Shown here one piece after another: positions 8,043 to 16,474 of a DNA stretch of 64,000 nucleotides. The notes under the pieces were generated by a model. That model searched no databases. It saw nothing but the letters and a program-made list of their open reading frames with translations, and had not been told where the DNA came from. Position 1 is the first letter of the stretch; the number at the start of each line of letters is the position of its first letter. The translations under genes were made by a program, and so were the position numbers. Source of the stretch: Dehalococcoidia bacterium (lineage in GTDB: Bacteria; Chloroflexota; Dehalococcoidia; DSTF01; JALHUB01); assembly GCA_030018455.1 (NCBI GenBank), contig JASEFU010000003.1:62001-126000 (forward strand), given 5' to 3'.

Positions 8043-8725
8043 CGAGCTTTGTCCCCAGCCGCATGGGACGCCTGCGGCTTCCCACCCTCTGCTTCATCAG
8101 CGACCGCCACCAGTGCCCTAATGGGGAACTCGAGCCCGTCCTGCAGGCGGCAATCGACGGCGGAGCGAACGTCGTCCAGCTCCGCGAGAAAGACCTGCCG
8201 GCAGGGGAGCTCTTCCTTCTCGGCATGACCATGCGGCGGCTTACACGGGGCAAGGCCCTCCTGCTGCTGAACGACCGCTGCGACGTAGCGCAGGCCTGCG
8301 GCGCCGACGGCGTCCATCTGCCCGAGAGCGGGCTCCCCACTTCCATGGCGCGCTGGATCCTGGGGCGGCACGCCCTCGTGGGCCGCTCCGTCCACGACCT
8401 CGATGCGGCGCAGCAGGCGGAACGGGATGGCGCCGACCTCGTGCAGTTCGGCCCCATATTCCCCACTTCGTCGAAGCCGGACGCCAAGCCGGTGGGGATA
8501 AAGGCGCTGCGGGAGGTCGCCACCTCGGTATCGATCCCCGTGCTCGCCGTCGGCGGCATTACCTCTGAGAACGCCGCCCAGGTCATCGAGGCGGGGGCGA
8601 GCGGGATCGCCGTCATCTCCGCAATTTGCCGCGCGGAAGACCCGAAGGCGGCCGCAGAAGCGCTTGTGGCGGCGACAAACGAGGCCTGGTTGAAGCGGAT
8701 GGGAGAGACGAAGGCAACTGCGTGA
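8039..8725 (+). CDS. tenI: TenI-like thiazole tautomerase (ThiE superfamily)
   Basis: A 228-residue member of the ThiE/TenI superfamily. It keeps the core [17 protein letters not shown] and the phosphate-binding [10 protein letters not shown] and ASGIAVIS loops. After GVHL it has PESGLP instead of the ThiE motif GQxDLP, and it has GRSVHD, as in Bacillus TenI (GRSVHS). TenI tautomerises the ThiG product into the aromatic thiazole accepted by ThiE. A canonical ThiE is encoded at 10023-10685, so this copy is best read as TenI. AGGAGG precedes the ATG. Confidence 0.8.
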   Translation: MTSFVPSRMGRLRLPTLCFISDRHQCPNGELEPVLQAAIDGGANVVQLREKDLPAGELFLLGMTMRRLTRGKALLLLNDRCDVAQACGADGVHLPESGLPTSMARWILGRHALVGRSVHDLDAAQQAERDGADLVQFGPIFPTSSKPDAKPVGIKALREVATSVSIPVLAVGGITSENAAQVIEAGASGIAVISAICRAEDPKAAAEALVAATNEAWLKRMGETKATA

Positions 8726-8726
8726 A

Positions 8727-8930
8727 ATGATTACGCTCACCGTCAACGGAAGGCCGCGTGAGCTGGCGGCTGAGACGGACCTCGCGAGCTTTCTGCGCGA
8801 CCTGGAGATAGACATTCGCGCGGTCGCCGTCGCGCATAACGGCGAGGTGGTGCCGCGTGACAGCTACGACGACCTGCGGCTGCGGGACGGCGACTCGCTG
8901 GAGATCGTGCGCATGGTCGGCGGAGGATAG
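8727..8930 (+). CDS. thiS: Sulfur carrier protein ThiS
   Basis: A 67-residue ubiquitin-like protein ending in Gly-Gly (MVGGG), the C-terminus that is adenylated and thiocarboxylated to donate sulfur for the thiazole ring. The NGRPRELAAETDLASFL beginning and the LRDGDSLEIVRMVGGG end are typical. It starts 1 base after tenI and is followed 2 bases later by thiO. No ThiF-type activating enzyme is in the window, so activation must come from elsewhere, for example a MoeB homolog. Confidence 0.95.
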   Translation: MITLTVNGRPRELAAETDLASFLRDLEIDIRAVAVAHNGEVVPRDSYDDLRLRDGDSLEIVRMVGGG

Positions 8931-8932
8931 CG

Positions 8933-10045
8933 GTGAACGGGAGCGCATCACCAGACGTGGTTGTCATCGGCGGGGGCGTAATCGGCTGTTCCATCGCCTA
9001 CTATCTCGCCTGCGAGGGCGCGCGCGTCACCGTCCTCGAAAAGGGTGATATCGGCGGCGAGGCCTCCTGCGCCGCAGCGGGGATGCTCGCTCCGATGGCG
9101 GAGGCGAGCGAGGGCAGCCCCTTTCGCGACCTCGGCATCGCGAGCCTGCGCATGTTCGAGGAACTGGCGCCGCGGCTCCGCGAAGAGAGCGGGGTCGACA
9201 TCGAGTACCTGAAGTCGGGCATTCTGCGCGTTCCTCTTAGCGACGCCGAGGCCGAGAGCCTGCGAGAGCTGGCGCGCCTCGATCTGCCCCTCGAGCTGCA
9301 CTGGCTGGAGCGCGACGAACTGAGGACGCTGGAGCCGGCGGTCTCCCCCGCCGCGGTGGGAGCCCTCTATTCGCCCGAAGAGTGCCAGGTGAACGCCGAC
9401 CGTCTGGTGCGGGCATTTGCGCTGGCGGCGGAGAGGCGTGGCGCAGTCCTCAGGAGAGAGACTCGGTTCACCGCAGCCGAAATCGACAGAGGGCACATAA
9501 CCGGCGTCCGCACCACGGGTGGGAGGTTTAGCGCAGGTCATGTGGTGTTGGCCGCCGGCGCCTGGAGCGGAAGGCTCGCCTCCGCTTTCGGCTGCTCGCT
9601 GCCCGTCTTCCCCGTCCGTGGGCAGATGATGGCGCTCCCTGCTTCCCGCTCGATGCCCCGCTACATCATTTGGGGAGAAGAGTGCTATTTAGTGCCGAAA
9701 GCGAACGGCCTACTTTTCGCCGGCGCTACCACCGAAAAGGTGGGATTTCGCAAGAAGACAACGCGGAAGGGGCTGGCGGACATCAAGAGAATGTCGGCGG
9801 CGCTGGCGCCCGTGCTGGGCAGCATCTGCCCGGCGGACGCGTGGGCGGGCTTCAGGCCAGGATCCGGCGATGGCCTGCCGATTCTCGGGCCGGTGCCGGA
9901 CCGGGAGGGACTCACCGTCGCGACCGGCCACTACCGCAACGGCGTCCTCCTCTCGCCGATAACCGGACGGCTCATCGCGCGCTCGATTCTCGACGGCTCC
10001 TCGAACGAGGCGCTCGCTCCTTTCAGCCCCTCCCGCTTTCTCTGA
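8933..10045 (+). CDS. thiO: Glycine oxidase ThiO
   Basis: A 370-residue FAD-dependent D-amino-acid-oxidase-family protein that oxidises glycine to dehydroglycine for ThiG, the oxygen-dependent route. The FAD-binding VVVIGGGVIGCSIAYYL is at the N-terminus, CAAAGMLAPMAE follows, and GFRPGSGDGLPILGP with GHYRNGVLLSPITG close the FAD site near the C-terminus. The start is GTG at 8933 with GGAGG upstream. It is the last gene of the plus-strand thiamin operon and overlaps thiE tail to tail by 23 bases. Confidence 0.93.
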   Translation: MNGSASPDVVVIGGGVIGCSIAYYLACEGARVTVLEKGDIGGEASCAAAGMLAPMAEASEGSPFRDLGIASLRMFEELAPRLREESGVDIEYLKSGILRVPLSDAEAESLRELARLDLPLELHWLERDELRTLEPAVSPAAVGALYSPEECQVNADRLVRAFALAAERRGAVLRRETRFTAAEIDRGHITGVRTTGGRFSAGHVVLAAGAWSGRLASAFGCSLPVFPVRGQMMALPASRSMPRYIIWGEECYLVPKANGLLFAGATTEKVGFRKKTTRKGLADIKRMSAALAPVLGSICPADAWAGFRPGSGDGLPILGPVPDREGLTVATGHYRNGVLLSPITGRLIARSILDGSSNEALAPFSPSRFL

Positions 10046-10685
10046 CGCCCTTCCCCGCCGCCGCTTCGAAGAGCACTTTCAGCCACTGCGCCGCCGCCTT
10101 AACGTCTTCCGCCTCGCAAACCGCGCTTATGACCGCCGCGGCGTCGGCCCCGGCTTCGGCGACGCGCGCGATGTTGCCCTCGTTTATGCCGCCGATGGCG
10201 ACGACCGGCACGCGCACCGCCGCCTTCACTTCCGCCAGCCGCTCGAGGCTCGCCGGCCGCGTCACCCCTTTCGTCGCCGTCGGGAAGACGCTGCCCACGG
10301 CAACGTAGCCAGCGCCGTCCTTCTGCGCGCGGCGCGCCTCCTCCACGTTGTTCGTCGACACCCCGATCAGGAAGTCTTTCGGCGCCATGCCCTTGACTTC
10401 GGCGGCGGGCAAGTCTTTCTGGCCCAGGTGCACACCGTGGGCAGACGCCGCCAGCGCCAGGTCGAAGTGGTCGTTGACGATAAGCAGCGCGCCGTGCTCC
10501 TCACAGAGAGACCTGACGGCCCGCACCTCCGGGAGCTGGACCCCTTTCTCCCGCGTCTTGTCGCGCCACTGGATGACGCGCGCCCCACCCTCGAGCGCCT
10601 GCCGCGCGACCTCGACGGCGTCGCGCCCCCGCGTCTGCTCGGGGTCGACAATCACGTACAACCCTCTGATTTGCGCCGCGTTCAT
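10023..10685 (-). CDS. thiE: Thiamin-phosphate synthase
   Basis: ThiE joins HMP-PP and thiazole phosphate to thiamin phosphate. The 220-residue barrel has the canonical motifs IQWRDK, NDHFDLALAASAHGVHLGQ, VGSVFPTATK and GGINEGN. The GVHLGQKDLP segment distinguishes it from the TenI-like copy at 8039-8725. It is last in a minus-strand unit with thiZ, thiX and thiY, which would supply pyrimidine precursor, and it converges on thiO with a 23-base overlap. Confidence 0.93.
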   Translation of the reverse strand: MNAAQIRGLYVIVDPEQTRGRDAVEVARQALEGGARVIQWRDKTREKGVQLPEVRAVRSLCEEHGALLIVNDHFDLALAASAHGVHLGQKDLPAAEVKGMAPKDFLIGVSTNNVEEARRAQKDGAGYVAVGSVFPTATKGVTRPASLERLAEVKAAVRVPVVAIGGINEGNIARVAEAGADAAAVISAVCEAEDVKAAAQWLKVLFEAAAGKGVRESGRG

Positions 10686-10694
10686 GGGTTTCCG

Positions 10695-11756
10695 CTACGG
10701 CGACCCCGGCCCGCCGCTTTCGTAAATGACACGCAGGAACTCATTGTAGAACGCCGCGTTCACGTCCACCGGCTCCGCCAGCGCGCCGTATTCGATGAGC
10801 GCGTCGTGGAGGCCCTGCCACTGCTCCTCCGTCTGCCAGCCGATGCCGTGCTGTGCCGTCACGTCCGAGTCCGCCGCCTCGAGCTCGGCATCGAGCATGA
10901 AGCGCTGGTGCTCCCGCTCCTCGCCGCTCGCGTACTTGAGAACGATGTCGACCGCCTCGTCCCGATTGTCGCGCGCCCACTCGATGCCGCGCAGCGCCGC
11001 CCGGAGAAAGCGCTCCACCGTCTCCGGGTGCTCCCGCATGTAGCCTTCCGACGTGACGTAGGTGAGGCCGAGCGTCGGCATCCCGTAGTCGGATGCGCGG
11101 AAGACGTTCACCTCTTTCCCCAGCTTGCGGCGGATGATGTCCGGCTCGTTGGAAAGGAACACGGGGTAGACGTCTACGCGGCCTTCCACCAGCAGTTGCG
11201 GCGGCTGGTAGCCGACGTTCACCTCGTTGACGTCGTCAAGGGTCATGCCGTTCGCCTTGAGGATGGCGAGCAGGTCCGGGGGCACCGTACCGCGGTAGCC
11301 TACCGTCTTGCCTGCCCAGTCCTTCGGGTCATCCAGGCCCGAATCGGCCAGCGTGACCCATCCCTGCTGTCCCGTCTGTCCGATGAGGGCGACGGCGACC
11401 AGCGGTATGCCGGGGTCGGCGACGCGCTGGAGCACGTTCGCGGCGTCGGCTGTCGTGAACTGCACGTCGCCGCTGAGCAGGAGCTGCACGTGCTGCCCGC
11501 CGCCGGTGGAGTGCTGTATTTCCACCTCCAGCCCCTCCTCGCGGAAGAAGCCCTTCTCTTTCGCCACGTACGCGCCGACGAAAGGCAGGTTCGCCTGCGC
11601 CTTGAACCCGGCCATGAACGTGACATTTTCGATAGCAGGCGTCGAGGAAGTGGACGCCGCTTGTTCCGTCTCTTCCTCACCACAGCCCAACAGGAACAGG
11701 AGAGGCAACGTCGCAAACAGCAGGGCGAAAGACCGTAGAAAGGCGATAGTCCGCAT
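10695..11756 (-). CDS. thiY: ThiY-like pyrimidine-binding lipoprotein of an ABC importer
   Basis: A 353-residue NMT1/THI5-like solute-binding protein. A signal peptide ends in the lipobox LLGC (around residue 25), followed by an acidic linker, so it is likely a lipid-anchored binding protein outside the membrane. The fold core (KAQANLPFVGAYVAKEKGFF, EVEIQHSTGGGQHVQLLLSG, GWVTLADSG) matches proteins binding HMP or formylaminopyrimidine. It is encoded with permease, ATPase and thiE, supporting uptake of a thiamin pyrimidine. AGGAG lies 6 bases before the second of two adjacent ATGs, chosen here. Confidence 0.88.
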   Translation of the reverse strand: MRTIAFLRSFALLFATLPLLFLLGCGEEETEQAASTSSTPAIENVTFMAGFKAQANLPFVGAYVAKEKGFFREEGLEVEIQHSTGGGQHVQLLLSGDVQFTTADAANVLQRVADPGIPLVAVALIGQTGQQGWVTLADSGLDDPKDWAGKTVGYRGTVPPDLLAILKANGMTLDDVNEVNVGYQPPQLLVEGRVDVYPVFLSNEPDIIRRKLGKEVNVFRASDYGMPTLGLTYVTSEGYMREHPETVERFLRAALRGIEWARDNRDEAVDIVLKYASGEEREHQRFMLDAELEAADSDVTAQHGIGWQTEEQWQGLHDALIEYGALAEPVDVNAAFYNEFLRVIYESGGPGSP

Positions 11757-11765
11757 CATGCGCTC

Positions 11766-12545
11766 CTACATGCTAATGCTTGATTCGTGCCAGAACAACA
11801 GCCGTCGCTCGAGAAACGAGGTGATCACGTACAGGCTGACTCCCAGCGCCGCGAGCGACACTATCGCCGCGAACGCCATCGGCATGTCCAGATTGCTGTT
11901 CGACACCTGGATCACGCGCCCCAGCCCGTCCTGCCCGCTGAACCACTCCGCCACGACGGCGCCGATCACGCTCAGCGGTATCGACACCTTAAACGCGGCG
12001 AAGAGGTACGGCAGCGAGCTGGGGACCCGCAGCTTCAGGAACACTTCCCAGGGAGAAGCCGCGAGCGATCGTAGCAGATCGAGCGCCCAGGGGTTGACGG
12101 AGCGGAAGCCGATGACTGCGTTCACCATCACCGGAAAGAAGACGATGAGCGCGGCGATGAACACCTTCGGCAGGAGGCCGAACCCGAACCAAATGGCGAG
12201 CAGCGGCGCAATCGCGACGATGGGCGTCACCTTCACCATGATCGCCACCGGAAACAGGCTCTTCTCCAGAAAGCGCGAGTGGGCCATGAAAACGGCGAGC
12301 AGCACGGCCACGCCCGCGCCCAGCGCAAAGCCGAGCATCGCTCCCATAAGCGTGACGCCGCCCTGTCGCAGGAAGAAGAGCGGGTCGTCCACGAGGCAGG
12401 CGCCGATGGCCGAGGGCGCCGGGACGAGGTACTCCGGCACGTCGTCCAGGCGCACCCACGACTCCCACGCGGCGACGGCCACAGCGAGCGCCAGCGCCGG
12501 CGGCAGGAGAGCGGACAGCAGGCTAGACGGGCTTGATTGCCTCAT
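11766..12545 (-). CDS. thiX: ABC transporter permease of the ThiYXZ system
   Basis: A 259-residue integral membrane protein of the SsuC/ThiX permease family with about six hydrophobic segments. The conserved EAA-type loop is visible as AASPWEVFLKLRVPSSLPYLFAAFK cut here into its key parts: AASPWEVFLKLRVP and SLPYLFAAFK. GGAG lies 8 bases before the ATG at 12545. The start overlaps the ATPase gene end by 23 bases, showing tight coupling. Confidence 0.9.
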   Translation of the reverse strand: MRQSSPSSLLSALLPPALALAVAVAAWESWVRLDDVPEYLVPAPSAIGACLVDDPLFFLRQGGVTLMGAMLGFALGAGVAVLLAVFMAHSRFLEKSLFPVAIMVKVTPIVAIAPLLAIWFGFGLLPKVFIAALIVFFPVMVNAVIGFRSVNPWALDLLRSLAASPWEVFLKLRVPSSLPYLFAAFKVSIPLSVIGAVVAEWFSGQDGLGRVIQVSNSNLDMPMAFAAIVSLAALGVSLYVITSFLERRLLFWHESSISM

Positions 12546-13341
12546 TCAAGCGCTCCGTTTGTTCCTTCAGCAGGGCGCGCAAGCGGCCCGCGTAGTGCAA
12601 GAACGCCGCGTCTTCCTCGATCCCCTCGCGGCGGGGGCGCGGCAGATCAATGTCGACTACGTCCCGCACAGTGCCCGGCGACGGGGAAAGGACAACGACG
12701 CGGTCCGACAGAAGCACTGCCTCCGGGATGCTGTGGGTAACGAAGAGCGCCGTCTTTCGCGGCCCGCCGTCGCCTGTCCCCTGCCAGATGCGCAGCAACT
12801 CGAAGCGCAGCGACTCCCTGGTGATCTCGTCGAGGGCGCCGAACGGCTCGTCCATCAACAGAAGCGGCGGGTCGAAGACGAGGGCGCGGGCCAGCGCCAC
12901 CCGCTGCTGCATGCCGCCGGACAGCTCCCAGGGGTGATAGCGCGCGAATTCGCTCAACCGCACCACCTCCAGCAGACGCTCCACGACCTCGCCTCTCGCG
13001 GCGCCGTCGCCGCCGCCCACTTCCAGCGGCAGGCGGACGTTGTCGCGCACGGAGCGCCAGGGCAGCAGCGACGCCTCCTGGAAGACGTACCCGATCCGCT
13101 TGTTCCGCTGAGCCAGGCGCGGCGGGCTGCCCGCGATCTCGATAGCGCCGGACGTGGGTTCCAGCAGGCCACCGATCACGCGAAGGAGCGTCGTCTTGCC
13201 GCAGCCGCTCGGCCCGATTATCGAAACGAATTCGCCCGGCGCCACTTCGAGATCGACCCCATTGAGGGCGAGGACTTCGCCCCTGTCGCTCCTGAAGACT
13301 TTGGCGATATTCCGGACCGACACATGAACGGGGGCAGCCAT
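12523..13341 (-). CDS. thiZ: ABC transporter ATPase of the ThiYXZ system
   Basis: A 272-residue ABC ATPase with Walker A GPSGCGKTT, Q-loop YVFQEASLLPW, signature LSGGMQQR, Walker B LLLMDEPFGALDE and the H-loop in FVTHSIPEA. It belongs to the SsuB/TauB/ThiZ type energising nitrate/sulfonate/pyrimidine importers. The start ATG at 13341 (MAAPVHVSV) fits family N-termini; the frame is open to 13431 with no better signal. It is first in thiZ-thiX-thiY-thiE. No TPP aptamer could be recognised upstream. Confidence 0.9.
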   Translation of the reverse strand: MAAPVHVSVRNIAKVFRSDRGEVLALNGVDLEVAPGEFVSIIGPSGCGKTTLLRVIGGLLEPTSGAIEIAGSPPRLAQRNKRIGYVFQEASLLPWRSVRDNVRLPLEVGGGDGAARGEVVERLLEVVRLSEFARYHPWELSGGMQQRVALARALVFDPPLLLMDEPFGALDEITRESLRFELLRIWQGTGDGGPRKTALFVTHSIPEAVLLSDRVVVLSPSPGTVRDVVDIDLPRPRREGIEEDAAFLHYAGRLRALLKEQTERLNEAIKPV

Positions 13342-13524
13342 CGCTGTTGCTTTCCCAGGCGCGGGGGCCTTGTCGGCGCAGCCGCCAGGCCATAACATAC
13401 GGCTGGGGGCCGGGACAGCCCGCTCTCTCACCGACTCTCACCCGAAGGCGACCGATTTGAGTATTATTGTACTCCCTCCTGCAAAGTCCAGGCCCTCGCC
13501 CGTTGAGGCCCTCGCCGCACCGCA

Positions 13525-14202
13525 ATGAGCCCGGTTGCCGGAGGAAAGCGCGTTATCGCCATCATTGGAGGGACGGGGCCCGAGGGCCGCGGCCTGGCGC
13601 TGCGCTTCGCGGCGGCGGGCGAAAGCGTGATCATCGGTTCGCGCAGCGCCGAACGGGGCCGGGCGGCGGCGCAGAAGGTAAGGGCAGCGCTTCCGCATGC
13701 CGACGTGCGCGGCGCCGACAACCGGTCAGCGGCGCGCGAAGGCGAGATTATTGTCGTTACCGTCCCCTATGAGGGCCAGAGGCCCACGCTGGAGGCCCTG
13801 CGGGAAGAATCGCGGGGCAAGGTGGTCATCACGACCGTCGTCCCCCTCGCGGTGACGAAGGCGGGCGTCGCCGTCCTCGGCGTCGATGAGGGCTCGGCGG
13901 CAGAGCAGGCGCAGACGCTGCTGCCGGAAGCGGGCGTGGCAGCGGCGTTCCAGACCGTCAGCGCAACGCAGCTTGCGGCACTCGAACGGCCCGTGGAAGC
14001 GGACGTCATCGCTTGCAGCGACGACGCGGTTGCGAGGGACACGGCAATAGCGCTTGCCGAAGCGATACCGGGGGTGCGCGCGCTCGACGGCGGCCCGCTG
14101 CGAAACGCGCGCTACCTGGAGCATATGACGGCGCTCCTTCTGGTGCTGGGCCGGCGCTACCGGGCGCATCCCAGCGTAAGATTCACGGGAATCGACAAGT
14201 GA
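13525..14202 (+). CDS. npdG: NADPH-dependent F420 reductase
   Basis: A 225-residue Rossmann protein with IAIIGGTGPEGRGLALRFA at the N-terminus followed by IIGSRSAERG, the NADP-binding signature of F420H2:NADP oxidoreductase. The C-terminal segment GGPLRNARYLEHMTALLL is also characteristic. It transfers hydride between NADPH and coenzyme F420. The stop overlaps the cofE GTG start, so the two are coupled, which strengthens the F420 assignment. Confidence 0.9.
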   Translation: MSPVAGGKRVIAIIGGTGPEGRGLALRFAAAGESVIIGSRSAERGRAAAQKVRAALPHADVRGADNRSAAREGEIIVVTVPYEGQRPTLEALREESRGKVVITTVVPLAVTKAGVAVLGVDEGSAAEQAQTLLPEAGVAAAFQTVSATQLAALERPVEADVIACSDDAVARDTAIALAEAIPGVRALDGGPLRNARYLEHMTALLLVLGRRYRAHPSVRFTGIDK

Positions 14203-14981
14203 ACGATTCGACAGCCACGCCTTTGGACAGCGCCGAGGTGAGGATCATCGGGGTGAGAGGCATCCCCGAGGTGAAACCGGGCGACGACCTGGCGGGACTG
14301 ATCGTGTCGGCGGCGGAGCGCCAGGGGACGCCGCTCCAGGGCGGCGACCTGCTCGTCGTCACGCAGAAGGTCGTCTCGAAGGCGGAAGGCCGGCTGGTCG
14401 AGCTGTCGACGGTCGAGCCGTCGGACTTCGCCCGCCGCTTTGCCCGCGAGTGGGGCAAGGACGCCCGCCTCATGGAGGTGGTGCTGCGGGAGACCCGCCG
14501 CATCGTGCGCATGGACCGCGGCTTGCTCATCGTCGAGACGAAGCAGGGCTTTGTCTGCGCCAACGCCGGCGTCGACAGCTCGAACAGCGGCGGCCGGGGC
14601 CTTGTCACGCTTCTCCCGGAGGACTGCGACCGCTCGGCGGAGACGTTGCGCTCGGAGATAAAGCTGCGCTCGGGCGCGGAGGTCGCGATCATAATCTGCG
14701 ACAGCTTCGGGCGGCCCTGGCGGGAGGGCATCGATCAGGTGGCGCTGGGAGTCGCGGGAATAGCGCCCCTGCGCGACTACGGCGGCGAGCGCGACCCCTC
14801 CGGCTACGAGCTGAAGGTAACGCAGGTCGCCGTCGCCGACGAACTCGCCTCCGCCGCCGAGCTGGTGATGGGCAAGCTCGAACGCATTCCGGCGGCGATC
14901 GTCCGCGGCTACCGGGCGCCGCCGGGGCCGGGCAGCGGCCGCCGGTTGCTGCGGGGGCCGGAGACGGACCTGTTCCGTTGA
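14199..14981 (+). CDS. cofE: Coenzyme F420-0:L-glutamate ligase
   Basis: CofE adds glutamates to F420-0 using GTP. The 260-residue protein has VRGIPEVKPGDDLAGLI at the N-terminus, the VVTQKVVSKAEGR core, ANAGVDSSN, and CDSFGRPWREGIDQVALG, all typical of CofE. It starts with GTG overlapping the npdG stop (GTGA). It is the short single-domain type without the FMN-binding C-terminal domain of mycobacterial FbiB. Confidence 0.93.
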   Translation: MNDSTATPLDSAEVRIIGVRGIPEVKPGDDLAGLIVSAAERQGTPLQGGDLLVVTQKVVSKAEGRLVELSTVEPSDFARRFAREWGKDARLMEVVLRETRRIVRMDRGLLIVETKQGFVCANAGVDSSNSGGRGLVTLLPEDCDRSAETLRSEIKLRSGAEVAIIICDSFGRPWREGIDQVALGVAGIAPLRDYGGERDPSGYELKVTQVAVADELASAAELVMGKLERIPAAIVRGYRAPPGPGSGRRLLRGPETDLFR

Positions 14982-14998
14982 GTCCCGAACTACGACAG

Positions 14999-16240
14999 AT
15001 GCCAGAGCGCGACGCGCCGCCGGCCGCCGAACTCCGGGCGGAGCCTTCCCCCGTGCCGGGGGTCAGCCGCAACGTATTCGTGCTCGGGTGGGTCAGCCTG
15101 GCGTCGGATATCGCCAGCGAGATGCTGTACCCGCTCATCCCAATCTTTCTCACGGTGACGCTTGGCGCGCCCGTGGCCTTCCTCGGCCTGATCGAGGGCG
15201 TCGCCGAGGGCACGGCGAGCATCATGAAGGTGGCCTCGGGCTGGTACTCCGACCGCCTGGCGCTGCGCCGCCCGCTGGTCGCCGCCGGATACGGACTGTC
15301 GGCGCTCGGCAAGCTCCTGCTGGCGACGGCGTTCCACTGGCCGCAGGTGCTGTTCGCGCGCGCCATTGACCGGTTTGGGAAGGGGGTGCGCACTTCGCCG
15401 CGCGACGCCCTCATCGCCGACTCGTCACTGCCGGAGGCGTACGGGCGGGCGTTCGGGTTCCACCGCGCCGCCGATACGGCGGGGGCGGTGCTGGGGCCGC
15501 TCATCGGCCTCGCCTTTCTGACGATAGCGGGCGAGGACAACCTGCGGCCGGTCTTCCTCATGGCCGCGGTCCCCGGCATCGCCAGCGTGGCGCTGATCGC
15601 CTTCGTGCGCGACCGTCGCTGGCCGCCGCAGCCGACAAGGCAGGTGAAGGGCGGCCCCCGGATCGACCTCTCAGGCGCGAGCGCGGTGTTCTGGATGTTC
15701 CTGGGCATCAGCCTGCTGTTCGCCCTCGGCAATTCCAGCGACACGTTCCTGATCCTGCGCGCGAACGACCTCGGTCTGAGCCTGACAATCGTCATACTCA
15801 TGTACGTCGTGTACAACACGAGCTACAGCCTGCTCTCGCTGCCCGCAGGCATCGCCGCCGACAGGGTGGGCAAGCGGACGCTGGTGACGGGCGGCTTCTT
15901 CGTCTACGGGCTGGTGTACCTGGGGTTTGCGCTGACCGGACAGGGGAGCGTCTTGTGGCCGCTGTTCCTGACCTACGGCGTGTACATGGCATTCACCGAC
16001 GGCCAGGCGCGGGCGCTGGTAGCGGAACTGGCGCCGGAGGAGAAGCGAGGCACGTTCCTCGGACTGTACCACACGGGAATCGGGCTGATGGCGGTGGCGG
16101 CGAGCGTGCTGGCGGGCGTGTTGTGGGACGTGGTCGGGAAGCCGGCGCCGTTCTTTCTCGGCGCGTCGACGGCGTTCGCGGCCGCCGCCCTCATGCTGCT
16201 CCTTCCGCGGCAGAGGGCGATTCATTCGTGGGGCCGCTGA
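14999..16240 (+). CDS. MFS transporter
   Basis: A 413-residue major-facilitator protein with about twelve hydrophobic segments. The loop between TM2 and TM3 is present as SGWYSDRLALRRP, with an equivalent in the second half (AGIAADRVGKRTLV). An in-frame TTG at 14978 overlaps the cofE stop and could extend the protein by seven residues. It directly follows the F420 genes, but the substrate is unknown; drug or sugar-phosphate export would both fit. Confidence 0.85.
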   Translation: MPERDAPPAAELRAEPSPVPGVSRNVFVLGWVSLASDIASEMLYPLIPIFLTVTLGAPVAFLGLIEGVAEGTASIMKVASGWYSDRLALRRPLVAAGYGLSALGKLLLATAFHWPQVLFARAIDRFGKGVRTSPRDALIADSSLPEAYGRAFGFHRAADTAGAVLGPLIGLAFLTIAGEDNLRPVFLMAAVPGIASVALIAFVRDRRWPPQPTRQVKGGPRIDLSGASAVFWMFLGISLLFALGNSSDTFLILRANDLGLSLTIVILMYVVYNTSYSLLSLPAGIAADRVGKRTLVTGGFFVYGLVYLGFALTGQGSVLWPLFLTYGVYMAFTDGQARALVAELAPEEKRGTFLGLYHTGIGLMAVAASVLAGVLWDVVGKPAPFFLGASTAFAAAALMLLLPRQRAIHSWGR

Positions 16241-16249
16241 CGCCCCCGT

Positions 16250-16264
16250 GGCGGGCAACCCGCC
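16250..16264. repeat. GC-rich hairpin in repeat field
   Basis: GGCGGG and CCCGCC flank CAA, a six-base-pair stem just past the MFS stop codon. The strand GGCGGGCAA recurs inverted as TTGCCCGCC about 50 bases later. It may serve as a weak terminator or belong to the repeat field at 16318-16430. Confidence 0.45.
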
Positions 16265-16317
16265 TGTGGGCAGGCAGGGATGCCCGTCCTATTCAACCGA
16301 CGGCAGTTGCCCGCCCG

Positions 16318-16344
16318 ATGTAGAGGAGGGCTTCAGCCCTCCAC
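16318..16344 (+). repeat. REP-like palindromic unit, copy 1
   Basis: A 27-base unit beginning ATGTAGAGGAGGGCTTC and ending AGCCCTCCAC, folding into a GGAGGGCT/AGCCCTCC hairpin. Compared with copy 2 at 16404-16430 the stem differs by paired, compensating changes, the mark of a conserved hairpin repeat family. Confidence 0.7.
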
Positions 16345-16403
16345 TTCTTCGCACCGACGGCAGGCGTATCACACATACGGGAAGCCGATGTTAGTGCAGG
16401 GAC

Positions 16404-16430
16404 GTGGAAGGCTAAAGCCTTCCCCTACAT
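16404..16430 (-). repeat. REP-like palindromic unit, copy 2 (inverted)
   Basis: Read on the minus strand this is ATGTAGGGGAAGGCTTT followed by AGCCTTCCAC. It aligns end to end with copy 1 over 27 bases, and the stem base changes are complementary (AGGGCT/AGCCCT versus AAGGCT/AGCCTT). The two copies face each other about 60 bases apart. Confidence 0.7.
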
Positions 16431-16474
16431 TGTGGAGACGCTCGCCTGTGCGGATGATGAAGGGGGGCCCGCCG

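Noticed and set aside
8039-8725. Reading this gene as a second thiE
   Set aside because: The GQxDLP loop is absent and TenI-type segments are present; a clear ThiE is encoded at 10023-10685.
11308-13395. A 695-codon plus-strand frame opposite thiYXZ
   Set aside because: The opposite strand encodes clear ABC transporter proteins with motifs; this frame has no domain and is a GC-driven shadow.
13342-13524. TPP riboswitch expected before thiZXY-thiE
   Set aside because: Neither the CTGAGA core nor the ACCTGAT segment occurs on the minus strand in this gap.
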